Shown here: one piece after another, positions 18,082 to 27,516 of the stretch
Position numbering within the stretch: the first letter of the stretch is position 1
Layout of the letters: the number at the start of each line of letters is the position of its first letter
Assembly (NCBI GenBank): GCA_000702845.1
Contig: JNKK01000004.1
Coordinates: 1-64,000 of the forward strand
Source: Lachnospiraceae bacterium FE2018
GTDB taxonomy: Bacteria > Bacillota > Clostridia > Lachnospirales > Lachnospiraceae
Direction of reading: 5' to 3'
DNA: 64,000 nt
Notes under the pieces: generated by a model
Database searches by the model: none
The model's input: only the letters and a program-made list of their open reading frames with translations
What the model was told of the DNA's origin: nothing
Made by a program: the position numbers and the translations under genes

Positions 18082-18186
18082 GGTTCGGTATCATTTTCAT
18101 ATGACTGAATTGAAATGCTTGTCTTGAAAGCACAATCAGGTTAAATTATAAGTTATAGAATTATATCAGCAGGAGGAAACAGATCA

Positions 18187-19173
18187 ATGAGTATTAAAAT
18201 CGGTATTATGGGTTACGGAAATCTGGGCCGGGGCGTTGAACTGGCTGTTAAGGAAGCGCCGGACATGGAACTGGCTGCTGTTTTTACAAGGCGTGATCCT
18301 TCCACTCTGAAGATCATGACGTCAGATGCGCAGGTATGCAGCGCGGATTCAGTACAGGACTGGGTCGGCAAGATCGATGTTCTCATGGTATGCGGCGGCA
18401 GTGCTACGGACCTTCCGGTTCAGACACCGAAATATGCATCCATGTTCAATGTGATTGACAGTTTTGATACACATGCGCGCATTCCGGAGCATTTTGCGAA
18501 TGTTGATGCTGCTGCGAAAGAGGCAGGAACGGTTGGTATCATTTCCTGTGGATGGGATCCGGGCATGTTTTCACTGGCACGCGTTTATGCAAACGCGATT
18601 CTTCCGGAAGGAAAAGATTACACCTTCTGGGGCAAAGGTGTCAGCCAGGGACATTCTGATGCGATCCGCCGGATTGACGGTGTCAGGGATGCGCGCCAGT
18701 ATACAATCCCGGTAGATGCGGCGCTTGAAGCAGTCAGAAGCGGACAGAACCCGGAATTGACAACGAGAGAGAAACATACCCGTGAGTGCTTTGTCGTTCT
18801 GGAAGACGGCGCAGATGCAGCTTCTGTTGAAAAGCAGATTAAAGAGATGCCGAACTATTTCTCGGATTATGACACGACCGTACATTTTATCAGTGCGGAA
18901 GAACTGGCTGCGAATCACAGTGGACTGGCACACGGCGGTTTTGTAATCCGGTCAGGAAAGACAGGCGTGGATCAGGAACACAATCACATTATTGAATACA
19001 GCCTGAAGCTGGATTCCAATCCTGAATTCACAACAAGTGTTCTGATTGCCTGTGCACGTGCGGCAAAACGCATGGCGGACGAGGGACAGAAAGGTGCAAA
19101 GACAATGCTGGATATTCCGCCGGCATATCTGTCAGCACAGAGCGGCGAGGATCTGCGCGCGCATCTGCTGTAA
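18187..19173 (+). CDS. ddh: meso-Diaminopimelate D-dehydrogenase
   Basis: It makes meso-diaminopimelate from tetrahydrodipicolinate, ammonia and NADPH in one step, bypassing the acyl and aminotransferase routes to peptidoglycan and lysine precursors. The 328-residue protein opens with the Rossmann motif GIMGYGNLGRGVE. It carries SCGWDPGMFS near residue 121, HGGFVIRSG near residue 250 and a C-terminal DIPPAYLS, all typical of Ddh. AGCAGGAGGAAAC precedes the ATG. It stands alone between terminators with its own promoter. Confidence 0.93.
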   Translation: MSIKIGIMGYGNLGRGVELAVKEAPDMELAAVFTRRDPSTLKIMTSDAQVCSADSVQDWVGKIDVLMVCGGSATDLPVQTPKYASMFNVIDSFDTHARIPEHFANVDAAAKEAGTVGIISCGWDPGMFSLARVYANAILPEGKDYTFWGKGVSQGHSDAIRRIDGVRDARQYTIPVDAALEAVRSGQNPELTTREKHTRECFVVLEDGADAASVEKQIKEMPNYFSDYDTTVHFISAEELAANHSGLAHGGFVIRSGKTGVDQEHNHIIEYSLKLDSNPEFTTSVLIACARAAKRMADEGQKGAKTMLDIPPAYLSAQSGEDLRAHLL

Positions 19174-19207
19174 GAAAGGTAAAAGATAATTATTCAAGAA
19201 CGCGTTC

Positions 19208-19240
19208 AGAGGCAGTCACAGACAGTGACTGCCTCTTTGC
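19208..19240 (+). terminator. Terminator after ddh
   Basis: AGAGGCAGTCAC (19208-19219) and GTGACTGCCTCT (19225-19236) make a perfect 12-bp stem with a 5-base loop, followed by TTTG. Confidence 0.8.
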
Positions 19241-19344
19241 GGTATAGGAAACACATCGGTCTTCCGATTTATAAAATACTCTGCCCGGTTCTTTTTTCAA
19301 AAATAACGGCTATATGATAATCATAAAAAGTCCACCGGCATACC

Positions 19345-19373
19345 TTGCCTCGCTCACATCGATAGGGTAAAAT
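19345..19373 (+). promoter_or_regulatory. pyrBI promoter
   Basis: TTGCCT (19345-19350), 17 bp, TAAAAT (19368-19373), about 58 bp before pyrB. I see no PyrR-binding loop or attenuator in the leader. Confidence 0.55.
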
Positions 19374-19430
19374 GAACAGGATGAAAACAACAGAGAATAA
19401 TACACGAAAACGTATGCAGGAGGGAAGAGC

Positions 19431-20357
19431 ATGAGACACCTGATGAGTCCGCTTGACTTTACGGTTGAGGAGCTGGAACAGATGATGGATCTCGCGCAGA
19501 AGATTGAGCGCAATCCGGACCGCTTTGCACATATTTGCGACAGAAAAAAACTGGCCACTTTGTTTTATGAGCCAAGTACACGGACACGTCTGAGTTTTGA
19601 GACGGCGATGCTGAATCTCGGCGGACAGATTATCGGATTTTCGAGCGCGGACAGCAGTTCCGCCGCAAAAGGCGAGAGTGTTGCCGATACAATCCGTGTC
19701 ATCAGTATTTTTGCCGACATCGCTGCGATGCGGCATCCGAAAGAGGGTGCTCCGCTTGTTGCTTCTCATAATTCCACGATTCCTGTGATCAATGCCGGTG
19801 ACGGCGGCCATCAGCATCCGACACAGACGCTTACGGATCTGCATACGATCCGCTCACTGAAAGGTTCGATCGGAAATATGACGATCGGTCTTTGCGGCGA
19901 CCTGAAATTCGGACGCACCGTACATTCGCTGATCACAGCGCTGATCCGTTACCCCAATGTGAAATTCATATTGATTTCACCGGAAGAGCTGCGGCTGCCT
20001 TCTTACATCAAAGATGATGTTCTGATCAGAAACAACATTGAATTTGAGGAAGTGATCCGTCTGGAAGAAGCACTTCCGCATCTGGATCTGCTCTATATGA
20101 CACGTGTTCAGCGGGAGCGTTTCTTTAATGAGGAAGATTACATCCGCATGAAGGATTTTTATATTCTGGACCGTGAAAAAATGAAACTGGCGCCGGAAGA
20201 CATGTATGTCCTGCATCCGCTTCCGCGTGTCAATGAAATCGCTGTCGACGTCGATAAGGATCCGCGCGCGGCATATTTCAAACAGGTGGAATACGGCATG
20301 TATATCCGCGAGGCACTGATTCTGACACTGCTTGAAATGGAGGTACCGGCATGCTGA
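19431..20357 (+). CDS. pyrB: Aspartate carbamoyltransferase catalytic subunit
   Basis: It joins carbamoyl phosphate and aspartate in the first committed step of pyrimidine synthesis. The 308-residue protein has the carbamoyl-phosphate loop STRTRLSFE at 49-57 and the [11 protein letters not shown] stretch near residue 125. The aspartate-side PLPRVNEI appears near residue 263. GGAGGG lies ahead of the ATG. pyrI overlaps its end by 7 bp, so the enzyme is the two-subunit, allosteric type. No other pyr genes are nearby. Confidence 0.97.
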   Translation: MRHLMSPLDFTVEELEQMMDLAQKIERNPDRFAHICDRKKLATLFYEPSTRTRLSFETAMLNLGGQIIGFSSADSSSAAKGESVADTIRVISIFADIAAMRHPKEGAPLVASHNSTIPVINAGDGGHQHPTQTLTDLHTIRSLKGSIGNMTIGLCGDLKFGRTVHSLITALIRYPNVKFILISPEELRLPSYIKDDVLIRNNIEFEEVIRLEEALPHLDLLYMTRVQRERFFNEEDYIRMKDFYILDREKMKLAPEDMYVLHPLPRVNEIAVDVDKDPRAAYFKQVEYGMYIREALILTLLEMEVPAC

Positions 20358-20803
20358 ATGTAGGCGCAATCGAAAACGGATTTGTAATGGATCATATCCA
20401 GGCCGGCAAGGCCATGACTATCTACCATGATCTGCATCTGGAGGATCTGGACTGCACGGTCGCGATGATCATGAACGCGCGCAGCAACAAAATGGGGCGT
20501 AAGGATATTCTGAAAGTGGAGTGTCCGATTGACATGCTTAATGTTGATATTGTCGGATTTATTGATCATAATATTACGATCAATGTGATTGAAAACGGAG
20601 AAATCGTCGAAAAGAAGGAACTGACGCTTCCCAAAAAAATCGTGAACGTAATCAAGTGCCATAATCCGCGCTGCATCACGTCAATTGAGCAGGGGCTGGA
20701 TCAGGTTTTTTTCCTGGCAGATCCGGAGAAAGAAATATATAGGTGTCAGTATTGTGAAGAAAAATACAGCGGCAAACGCAAACGCTATCCATGGTCGAGG
20801 TAA
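20351..20803 (+). CDS. pyrI: Aspartate carbamoyltransferase regulatory subunit
   Basis: The 150-residue regulatory chain binds nucleotides in its N-terminal domain and contacts PyrB through a C-terminal zinc domain. The four zinc cysteines are present at 103, 108, 132 and 135 (CHNPRC and CQYC). The ATG lies within the last codons of pyrB. Many Firmicutes lack PyrI and regulate PyrB at the RNA level through PyrR, so allosteric control is the likely mode here. Confidence 0.95.
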   Translation: MLNVGAIENGFVMDHIQAGKAMTIYHDLHLEDLDCTVAMIMNARSNKMGRKDILKVECPIDMLNVDIVGFIDHNITINVIENGEIVEKKELTLPKKIVNVIKCHNPRCITSIEQGLDQVFFLADPEKEIYRCQYCEEKYSGKRKRYPWSR

Positions 20804-20806
20804 AAT

Positions 20807-22123
20807 ATGGATCATATTGTTTCAAAGTTATTGATATACGGCAGCATGCCGGAAGACAGTATTCTGATGCAGGTGGCCGATATCTGCACAAAGACAAGAG
20901 ACGGATCACAGAGCAGGGATGAACTGATTACCAGATGTTTCCGCCAGGTGAAACGGATTCTGGTTGTTGCGACGGATTATGGGTTTGATGAGAATCTCTG
21001 GAACAATTATCTGACATTTCTCCTGATGACGGATGAAAATCCGTTCACACTCACCTGTGAGAAAGTCGGAGCGACGGCCGGCGGTTCAGTGAATTATTTT
21101 GCCAAAAATGATTTTGCCGCATTTCGGGAACTGTTTCACTATGATTTTTCCTGGCTGGAAGAAATACTCGGAATCGACTGTTTCTCACGTCTCCAGAATT
21201 ATCATGCGATTGGTAAGCCGGAGTTGATGTATAACAAGAACGTCAGTGAGAAAGTGCAGGCCCTGAGCCGTGTACTTACGGATGCACCGGATACGGATTC
21301 ATTTTTTGATGCCATTACCGGATTCTATAAAGACTTCGGTGTCGGCATGTTTGGCCTGAACAAGGCGTTTCGCCTGATTGAGCAGGATGATGTGTTCACC
21401 GGCTTCCATGCAATTAACAATATGGATACGGTGATGCTGGACGATCTGATCGGGTATGAGATTCAGAAAGAAAAACTGCTGGAGAACACCCGCGCGTTTG
21501 TAGAAGGCCGCAAGGCCAACAACTGCCTGCTCTTCGGTGATTCGGGAACGGGTAAATCCACCTGTATCAAGGCAATCGTCAATCAGTTCTACCCGCAGGG
21601 ACTGCGGATGATTGAGATCTACAAACACCAGTTCCATGATCTCTCCAATGTGATCGCGCAGATCAAAAACCGGAATTACAAGTTCATCATCTATATGGAT
21701 GATCTTTCCTTTGAGGAATTCGAAATCGAGTATAAATTTCTGAAAGCTGTCATCGAGGGCGGCGTTGAGACAAAACCGGAAAATGTGCTGATCTATGCGA
21801 CATCAAACCGCAGGCATCTGATCAAAGAAACCTGGGCGGACCGCGATGATGTGGAGATGAGCGCAGGAATCCACCGCTCCGATACGATGGAAGAGAAACT
21901 ATCGCTGGTTCACCGCTTTGGTGTCACCATCAGCTTCTCAAAACCGCGGCAGAAAGAATACTTCGAAATTGTTATCGGCCTTGCGCGCAGAGCGGGTATT
22001 TCAGAGGAAGTGATGCCGGATGAGGCACTGAAAGCCGGTGCAAATAAATGGGAACTGAGCCATGGCGGTATCTCGGGACGGACGGCACACCAGTACGTGA
22101 CGTATCTGCTGGGACAGTTATGA
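20807..22123 (+). CDS. DUF815 family AAA ATPase
   Basis: The 438-residue protein has an N-terminal helical region of unknown role (1-200) and an AAA-type ATPase domain. The Walker A motif GDSGTGKST is at 244-252 and Walker B YMDDL at 296-300, with an arginine-rich region near SNRRHLI. The domain arrangement matches the DUF815 family of P-loop ATPases found widely in bacteria; its physiological role is not established. It begins 3 bp after pyrI, so it is probably co-transcribed with pyrBI, though nothing in the sequence ties it to pyrimidines. A hairpin-repeat pair follows 15 bp after its stop. Confidence 0.85.
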   Translation: MDHIVSKLLIYGSMPEDSILMQVADICTKTRDGSQSRDELITRCFRQVKRILVVATDYGFDENLWNNYLTFLLMTDENPFTLTCEKVGATAGGSVNYFAKNDFAAFRELFHYDFSWLEEILGIDCFSRLQNYHAIGKPELMYNKNVSEKVQALSRVLTDAPDTDSFFDAITGFYKDFGVGMFGLNKAFRLIEQDDVFTGFHAINNMDTVMLDDLIGYEIQKEKLLENTRAFVEGRKANNCLLFGDSGTGKSTCIKAIVNQFYPQGLRMIEIYKHQFHDLSNVIAQIKNRNYKFIIYMDDLSFEEFEIEYKFLKAVIEGGVETKPENVLIYATSNRRHLIKETWADRDDVEMSAGIHRSDTMEEKLSLVHRFGVTISFSKPRQKEYFEIVIGLARRAGISEEVMPDEALKAGANKWELSHGGISGRTAHQYVTYLLGQL

Positions 22124-22137
22124 GCCGGGGGTTGATA

Positions 22138-22260
22138 TGCATCTGAAATCCCAGAAATAAGAGGATGCAGATGCACAATCAGATGAATTCCTGAAAGATC
22201 GAGCGTTCAGAGGCAAAAAATGTGCATCTGCATCTGTCAGAAAGCTAAGATGCGGATGCA
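22138..22260. repeat. Second, diverged copy of the hairpin-repeat family
   Basis: Two units start 85 bp apart, the same period as the array at 10753-11304. Unit A (22138-22175) has the arms TGCATCTG and CAGATGCA; unit B (22223-22260) has TGCATCTGCA and TGCGGATGCA. Compared with the first array, unit A changes both sides of the same base pair (C-G to T-A), and unit B shows the G-U intermediate. The loops are not conserved with the first array. The rest of the gap, 22261-22369, shows nothing I recognise. Confidence 0.8.
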
Positions 22261-22369
22261 GGATCAAATGAAATCGAGTATATACAGGCAATTCATGGAT
22301 GAAACATCGGAGACGTCCCCGACTAATCCCCTGGAAAGACGAAACCCGATTGACAAAGGTATATAAATT

Positions 22370-23500
22370 ATGGACGAATTAAGAAAACTGCGTGACGAAA
22401 TAGACGTTACAGACCAGGAAATTGTCCGGCTGTTTGAGAAGCGGATGCGCCTGGTAGAAGATGTCGCGCAGTATAAGATACGTACCGGCAAAAAGGTGCT
22501 GGATCCCGGCAGAGAAGCGGAAAAGCTGCAGACACTGGGAGCGCGTGCATCGTCGGATTTTAACAGGACCGGCGTACAGGAGGTGTTCCGGCAGATGATG
22601 GCGATCAGCCGGAAGCGGCAGTACCAGCTGCTGCTGGAAAAAGGTCTTCAGAGCATTCCGTCTTATACACAGTGCGAATCATTTGACTACACCGGAGCGA
22701 AGGTTGTCTTTCAGGGTGTGGAAGGAGCCTACAGCTTTGCAGCTATGAAGGCGTTTTTTGATCCTTCGATTAAAAGTACGCATGTCGCAACCTGGCGTGA
22801 GGCATTTGAAATGGTTGTAGACGGACGTGCAGATTATGCCGTACTGCCGATTGAAAACTCGACGGCCGGAAGTGTATCGGATATTTATGATCTGATGATT
22901 AACTATCCGGTCAGCATCATCGGGGAACAGATTATTCCGATCGATCATGTGCTGATGGGATTACCCGGCACAGTCCTGAGCGGAATCAGAAAAGTGTATT
23001 CACACCCGCAGGCACTGGCGCAGTGCAGAAAATATCTGGAACAGCATCCTGAATGGAAGACGGAACCGCTGCTGAATACGGCAATTGCCGCGAAGAAAGT
23101 GGCTGAGGACAGAGATTTTACACAGGCAGCTATTGCAAGCCGCACAGCGGCAAAGTACTTCGGGCTGGAGATTCTTGCATCAGAAGGACTCTCAGAACAG
23201 CATAACCAGACGCGGTTTATCATTATTTCCGGAACAAACTGTTACCGGAAGGACGCAAAGCATATCAGTATCTGTTTTGAGCTCCCGCATAAAATCGGTA
23301 CACTGTATAATATTCTGTCACATTTCATTTTTAACGATCTGAACATGACGCACATCGAGTCACGTCCGATTCCGGACAGGGGATGGGAGTACCGCTTTTT
23401 TGTTGATTTCGATGGAAATCTCGGAGATTCAGGAGTTCAGAATGCGCTGACGGGAATCCAGGCTGAGACGGCGGATCTGCGCGTGCTCGGCAACTATTAG
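22370..23500 (+). CDS. pheA: Bifunctional chorismate mutase / prephenate dehydratase (P-protein)
   Basis: It turns chorismate into prephenate and then phenylpyruvate, leading to phenylalanine. The 376-residue protein has an AroQ-type chorismate mutase (about 1-90, starting LRDEIDVTDQEIVRLFEKR) and a prephenate dehydratase (about 105-285, with VFQGVEGAYS, PIENSTAGSV and TRFIIIS). A C-terminal ACT domain (about 290-370, LPHKIGTLYNILSHF) binds phenylalanine for feedback. It lies in the same direction as ppx and ppk1. No T-box or leader peptide was seen upstream, so control is probably allosteric. Confidence 0.95.
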   Translation: MDELRKLRDEIDVTDQEIVRLFEKRMRLVEDVAQYKIRTGKKVLDPGREAEKLQTLGARASSDFNRTGVQEVFRQMMAISRKRQYQLLLEKGLQSIPSYTQCESFDYTGAKVVFQGVEGAYSFAAMKAFFDPSIKSTHVATWREAFEMVVDGRADYAVLPIENSTAGSVSDIYDLMINYPVSIIGEQIIPIDHVLMGLPGTVLSGIRKVYSHPQALAQCRKYLEQHPEWKTEPLLNTAIAAKKVAEDRDFTQAAIASRTAAKYFGLEILASEGLSEQHNQTRFIIISGTNCYRKDAKHISICFELPHKIGTLYNILSHFIFNDLNMTHIESRPIPDRGWEYRFFVDFDGNLGDSGVQNALTGIQAETADLRVLGNY

Positions 23501-23576
23501 ACGGATCGCTGCGAACGGAAGAAACGCCTCGCTGGCGTTGAGAAAGGCACCGGCGTATCTTTACGGAGGGAAAGGA

Positions 23577-25133
23577 ATGAGACTTACCATATTTGCATCT
23601 ATCTACATCGGTACTTACGATGTGACGCTGGAGATTTTCGAAGTAACAAAGAAAAGCGGAATCCGAAGCATAGACAGCATCCGGAAGCACCTGGAGATCG
23701 GGACGGATACGTATGCCACGGGAAAAATCCGAACGGAGAATATCAGTACGCTCTGTGAAATCCTGCAGGATTATATCAGAATTGCGGAAGGATACCAGGC
23801 GGAGGCGATCCGTGCGGTTGCGGCGAGTTCGCTGCGTGAAGCAGAAAACAATCTGTTTATCATCGGCCAGATTCAGCAGCAGACCGGGCTGAAGGTGGAA
23901 ATCTTAAGTAATTCAGAACAGCGTTTTATGAGTTATAAGGCGATCGCCGCATCGGATCCTCGTTTTCTGGAACTGATGGATCAGGGAACAGCGATTATTG
24001 ATGTAGGAGGCGGAAGTATTCAGGTATCCATTTTCGACGGAGGCGGGCTTGACACCACGCTGAATCTGCGAATCGGAAGTCTCAGAATCCGTGACCGGCT
24101 GAACCCGATCCGGGTTGGCACACCCAATTACGAGCGGCTGGTAGAAGAATATATTTCCAATAAGCTGCATACATTCCGAACGGTACATCTGAAACAGCGG
24201 ACATTTGAAAATGTTATCCTTAACGGTGATTTTATCACCGAGACGCTGTTTCGTGACATCGAGGCAAAACAGACGCATGCCGTGTCCAGGAAAAAGTTTA
24301 ATAACTGGTACAATCAGATCATTCAGAGTACAGACGAAGAGCTGGCAGAACAGCTGAATATTCCAGCCGAATTTGCGCCGATGATGCGCCCGACCGCCAT
24401 TTTGTACCATAAATTTGTCGATGAGATCGGAGCACAGCGGATTTACGCGGCAGGAGCGACGCTGTCCTACGCACAGGCGGTAGAATATGCCGAGACAACA
24501 AAAAAACTGATCCCGCAGCATAATTTTGAGGATGATATTATCTCGGCGTCCAGAAGCCTTTCAGTGCGTTACTGTGCGGAACAGAATCACATCGATAACG
24601 TCGATATGATTGCCATGGAACTGTTCAACGCGGTCAGGAAAATACACGGGCTGAAAAGCCGCGACCGGCTTCTTCTGCGGATTGCAGTCATTCTGCACGA
24701 GGTCGGTAAATATATCAGTCTGAACAGCAGCGGCGAATGTGCCTATCAGATTATTATGAACAATGAGATCATGGGACTGTCACACCGGGAGCGGGAAATG
24801 GTTGCGCTGGCCGTTAAGCACAATTCCTACTGGTTCCGCCGTTACGAGCAATTTGTACAGCAGTACAGTATTGATCAGAAGCGGTATCTCCGTATTGCGC
24901 AGATGACAGCGCTTCTGCGTGTCGCAAATGAGCTGGACCGCAGCCACATGCAGAAAATTAAGAAGGTAAAGGCCACGCTGAAAGAGAACCGACTTGTCAT
25001 CCGTGTATTCGTGGATGAACCGTTTGTACTGGAAGAAAATCTGATTACGCGTCAGCTTTCTTTCCTGAATGAAGTGTTTAACATCAAATCTGTTGTGAAG
25101 GTGACAAAAATAGACCGTCTGCAGGTGCAGTAG
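23577..25133 (+). CDS. ppx: Exopolyphosphatase / guanosine pentaphosphate phosphatase family (Ppx/GppA)
   Basis: The 518-residue protein belongs to the ASKHA-fold phosphatases that release phosphate from polyphosphate or pppGpp. The first domain has AVAASSLREAEN near residue 83 and the phosphate-binding IIDVGGGSIQVS near residue 140. The C-terminal half carries an HD-type domain (about 320-518, with ILHEVGKYI). I chose the ATG at 23577, which follows GGAGGG; the in-frame ATG 39 bp upstream lacks such a site. ppk1 follows, so the pair would make and break polyphosphate. The N-terminal stretch departs from the usual DxGSNS/T motif. Confidence 0.88.
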   Translation: MRLTIFASIYIGTYDVTLEIFEVTKKSGIRSIDSIRKHLEIGTDTYATGKIRTENISTLCEILQDYIRIAEGYQAEAIRAVAASSLREAENNLFIIGQIQQQTGLKVEILSNSEQRFMSYKAIAASDPRFLELMDQGTAIIDVGGGSIQVSIFDGGGLDTTLNLRIGSLRIRDRLNPIRVGTPNYERLVEEYISNKLHTFRTVHLKQRTFENVILNGDFITETLFRDIEAKQTHAVSRKKFNNWYNQIIQSTDEELAEQLNIPAEFAPMMRPTAILYHKFVDEIGAQRIYAAGATLSYAQAVEYAETTKKLIPQHNFEDDIISASRSLSVRYCAEQNHIDNVDMIAMELFNAVRKIHGLKSRDRLLLRIAVILHEVGKYISLNSSGECAYQIIMNNEIMGLSHREREMVALAVKHNSYWFRRYEQFVQQYSIDQKRYLRIAQMTALLRVANELDRSHMQKIKKVKATLKENRLVIRVFVDEPFVLEENLITRQLSFLNEVFNIKSVVKVTKIDRLQVQ

Positions 25134-25212
25134 ACATACCAAATGATCCTGCAGGCGGATCCTGCAGATACAGGCATTTAAACTTAGGGCTGAAATAAAA
25201 GGAGAATCTCAG

Positions 25213-27420
25213 ATGACAGATCTGACGCCATATTTAAAACCGGAATACTATAAAAACAGAGAACTATCCTGGATTCAGTTTAACGAACGTGTATTGAACG
25301 AAGCACGCAGCCGTGAGATTCCGCTTTTTGAGCGGCTGAAGTTTCTTGCAATTACATCTTCCAATCTGGATGAATTTTACATGGTGCGCGTGGCCTCGCT
25401 GAAGGATCAGGAGAAAGCGGAATACACGAAGCCGGATATCGCGGGAATGACGCCGACAGAACAGCTGACTGCCATTTCAAAAGCAGTTCATAAGCTGGTG
25501 GAAAAGCAGTACAGCACCTATAACAGATCACTGGTTCCTGCCCTGGATGAGGCCGGTCTGCATATCATTGACGAGCAGGAGCAGCTGACGGATGAGCAGA
25601 ATGCATATATCAGCCGGTATTTTGATGAGAACATCTATCCGGTACTGACACCGATGGCGCTGGATCAGTCAAGGCCGTTTCCGCTGATCCGGAACAAGAC
25701 GCTCAATATCGGCGCGCTGATTTCCAAATCCGGAAAACTCAAAAAGGCAGATTTTGCAACTGTTCAGGTTCCGTCTGTACTGCCGCGTTTTATCCATGTC
25801 CCGTCAGCAGACACTCCTTCTGCGGAGCATGCGGCGGATAAAGCGGAAGGGAATGCAGAAGACTCCGGCGTGAAAAGCACCGGACAGTCTGCTGTCAGAA
25901 GTATCATAATGCTCGAAACCGTGATTGAGAAGAACATTCATAAGCTGTTCCAGGGGTATCAGGTGCTTTGCGCGCATCCCTACCGGATCATGCGGAATGC
26001 GGAACTCGGCATTGATGAGGACGATGCATCCGATCTGCTTCTCGAGATCGAAAAATCTCTGAAGAAACGGCAGCGCGGTGAAGTAATCCGTCTGGAAATT
26101 GATGATGAAGTAAAACCGGAGCTTCTGGAGGTACTGCTGAAGGAATATGACATTGGAGACGCAGATCTGTTCCGGATTCCCGGGCCGCTGGATCTGACAT
26201 TCCTGATGAAGCTGTATGACCTGAAAGGCTATGATGCGCTGAAGGTCGCGTCTTATACACCGGCCCCGGTTCCCGCACTGTCAGGTGAGAAGAACATTTT
26301 CAAGGCAATCCGAAGGAAAGATATTTTTCTCCATCATCCGTATCTGTCGTTTGATCCGGTTGTGTCATTTGTACAGCAGGCAGCTTCCGATCCGGACGTT
26401 CTGGCTATCAAGCAGACACTGTATCGTGTCAGCGGAAATTCACCGATTATCGCAGCACTCGAAAACGCTGCGACGAACGGCAAACAGGTGACTGTTCTCG
26501 TTGAGCTGAAAGCACGTTTCGATGAAGAAAACAACATTGTATGGGCCCGTGAACTGGAGCGTGCCGGCTGCCATGTCATCTATGGCCTGGTCGGTCTGAA
26601 GACGCACAGTAAGATCACCCTTGTCGTGCGGCGTGAAAAAGACGGAATCCGCCGGTATGTACATCTTGGTACCGGAAACTATAATGACAAGACAGCCCGT
26701 CTCTATACCGACTGCGCGATTCTGACATGTGACGCCCGGATTGGTGAAGATGCGACAGCTGTGTTTAATATGATTTCAGGATATTCCGAACCGAGCAGAT
26801 GGAACAGCCTGATTGTCGCACCGTTCTGGCTTCGGAAACGTTTCCTGTATCTGATTGAGCGGGAAGAGAAGAATGCAAAAGCAGGAAAAGAAGCCCGTAT
26901 TATAGCGAAAATGAATTCCCTCTGCGACCGCGAGATTATTGCCGCACTTTATGCGGCATCCGCGGCAGGCGTTAAAATAGACCTGATCATCCGCGGCATC
27001 TGCTGCCTGAAAACCGGCATTCCGGGGGTCAGTGAGAATATCACAGTCCGCTCCATCGTCGGCAATTTCCTGGAGCATGCCAGAATCTTCTACTTCTGCA
27101 ACAATGGCGCAGAAGAGATCTACATGGGCAGTGCCGACTGGATGCCCAGAAACCTTGACCGGCGTGTGGAAATTGTATTCCCGCTTTATGATGAACAGAC
27201 CAGAGCGCAGGCAATGCATGTACTTGAAGTACAGCTCGCCGACAACGAGAAGGCACGCATCATGAACGCGGACGGAAAATATGAAAAAATCGACCGGCGC
27301 GGCAAGATTTCAGTCAATGCACAGGAGCAGTTCTGCGAGGAAGCACAGGCGGCAATTCCGGAAGAAACTGCACCGGCCGAAGGAAACCGCACATTCATAC
27401 CGCAGATGAAGGAAATATAA
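25213..27420 (+). CDS. ppk1: Polyphosphate kinase 1
   Basis: It polymerises the terminal phosphate of ATP into polyphosphate and can run in reverse. The 735-residue protein has the PPK N-terminal domain (NRELSWIQFNERVLNEA near residue 14), the middle domain, and two phospholipase-D-like C-terminal domains. The phospho-accepting His465 lies in GLKTHSKI, followed by LGTGNYND. A low-complexity Ala/Ser/Glu-rich stretch at about 198-229 interrupts the middle domain and looks like a linker insertion. AAAAGGAG precedes the ATG. It lies 79 bp after ppx. Confidence 0.95.
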   Translation: MTDLTPYLKPEYYKNRELSWIQFNERVLNEARSREIPLFERLKFLAITSSNLDEFYMVRVASLKDQEKAEYTKPDIAGMTPTEQLTAISKAVHKLVEKQYSTYNRSLVPALDEAGLHIIDEQEQLTDEQNAYISRYFDENIYPVLTPMALDQSRPFPLIRNKTLNIGALISKSGKLKKADFATVQVPSVLPRFIHVPSADTPSAEHAADKAEGNAEDSGVKSTGQSAVRSIIMLETVIEKNIHKLFQGYQVLCAHPYRIMRNAELGIDEDDASDLLLEIEKSLKKRQRGEVIRLEIDDEVKPELLEVLLKEYDIGDADLFRIPGPLDLTFLMKLYDLKGYDALKVASYTPAPVPALSGEKNIFKAIRRKDIFLHHPYLSFDPVVSFVQQAASDPDVLAIKQTLYRVSGNSPIIAALENAATNGKQVTVLVELKARFDEENNIVWARELERAGCHVIYGLVGLKTHSKITLVVRREKDGIRRYVHLGTGNYNDKTARLYTDCAILTCDARIGEDATAVFNMISGYSEPSRWNSLIVAPFWLRKRFLYLIEREEKNAKAGKEARIIAKMNSLCDREIIAALYAASAAGVKIDLIIRGICCLKTGIPGVSENITVRSIVGNFLEHARIFYFCNNGAEEIYMGSADWMPRNLDRRVEIVFPLYDEQTRAQAMHVLEVQLADNEKARIMNADGKYEKIDRRGKISVNAQEQFCEEAQAAIPEETAPAEGNRTFIPQMKEI

Positions 27421-27432
27421 AAGAACAATAAA

Positions 27433-27485
27433 AGAGCATACCATCACACAGTGAAACAGCCCTGGTGATGATATGCTCTTTTTCG
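27433..27485. terminator. Bidirectional terminator between ppk1 and PFOR
   Basis: AGAGCATACCATCAC pairs with GGTGATGATATGCTCT (one bulged base), closing a 15-base loop. A-runs and T-runs flank it on both sides. It sits between convergent ppk1 and the PFOR gene. Confidence 0.8.
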
Positions 27486-27516
27486 TTCGCTTAATTCTGA
27501 TGATCCGGATCAGAAA

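Noticed and set aside
19241-19430. PyrR-binding attenuator before pyrB
   Set aside because: No PyrR-type binding loop with terminator/antiterminator pair is visible; PyrI suggests allosteric control instead.
20023-20369. Independent minus-strand gene at the pyrB-pyrI junction
   Set aside because: It runs antisense to both subunits, without a start signal or homology.
22261-22369. T-box or attenuator before pheA
   Set aside because: No GGTGGTACC core, no leader peptide rich in Phe and no terminator hairpin was found.
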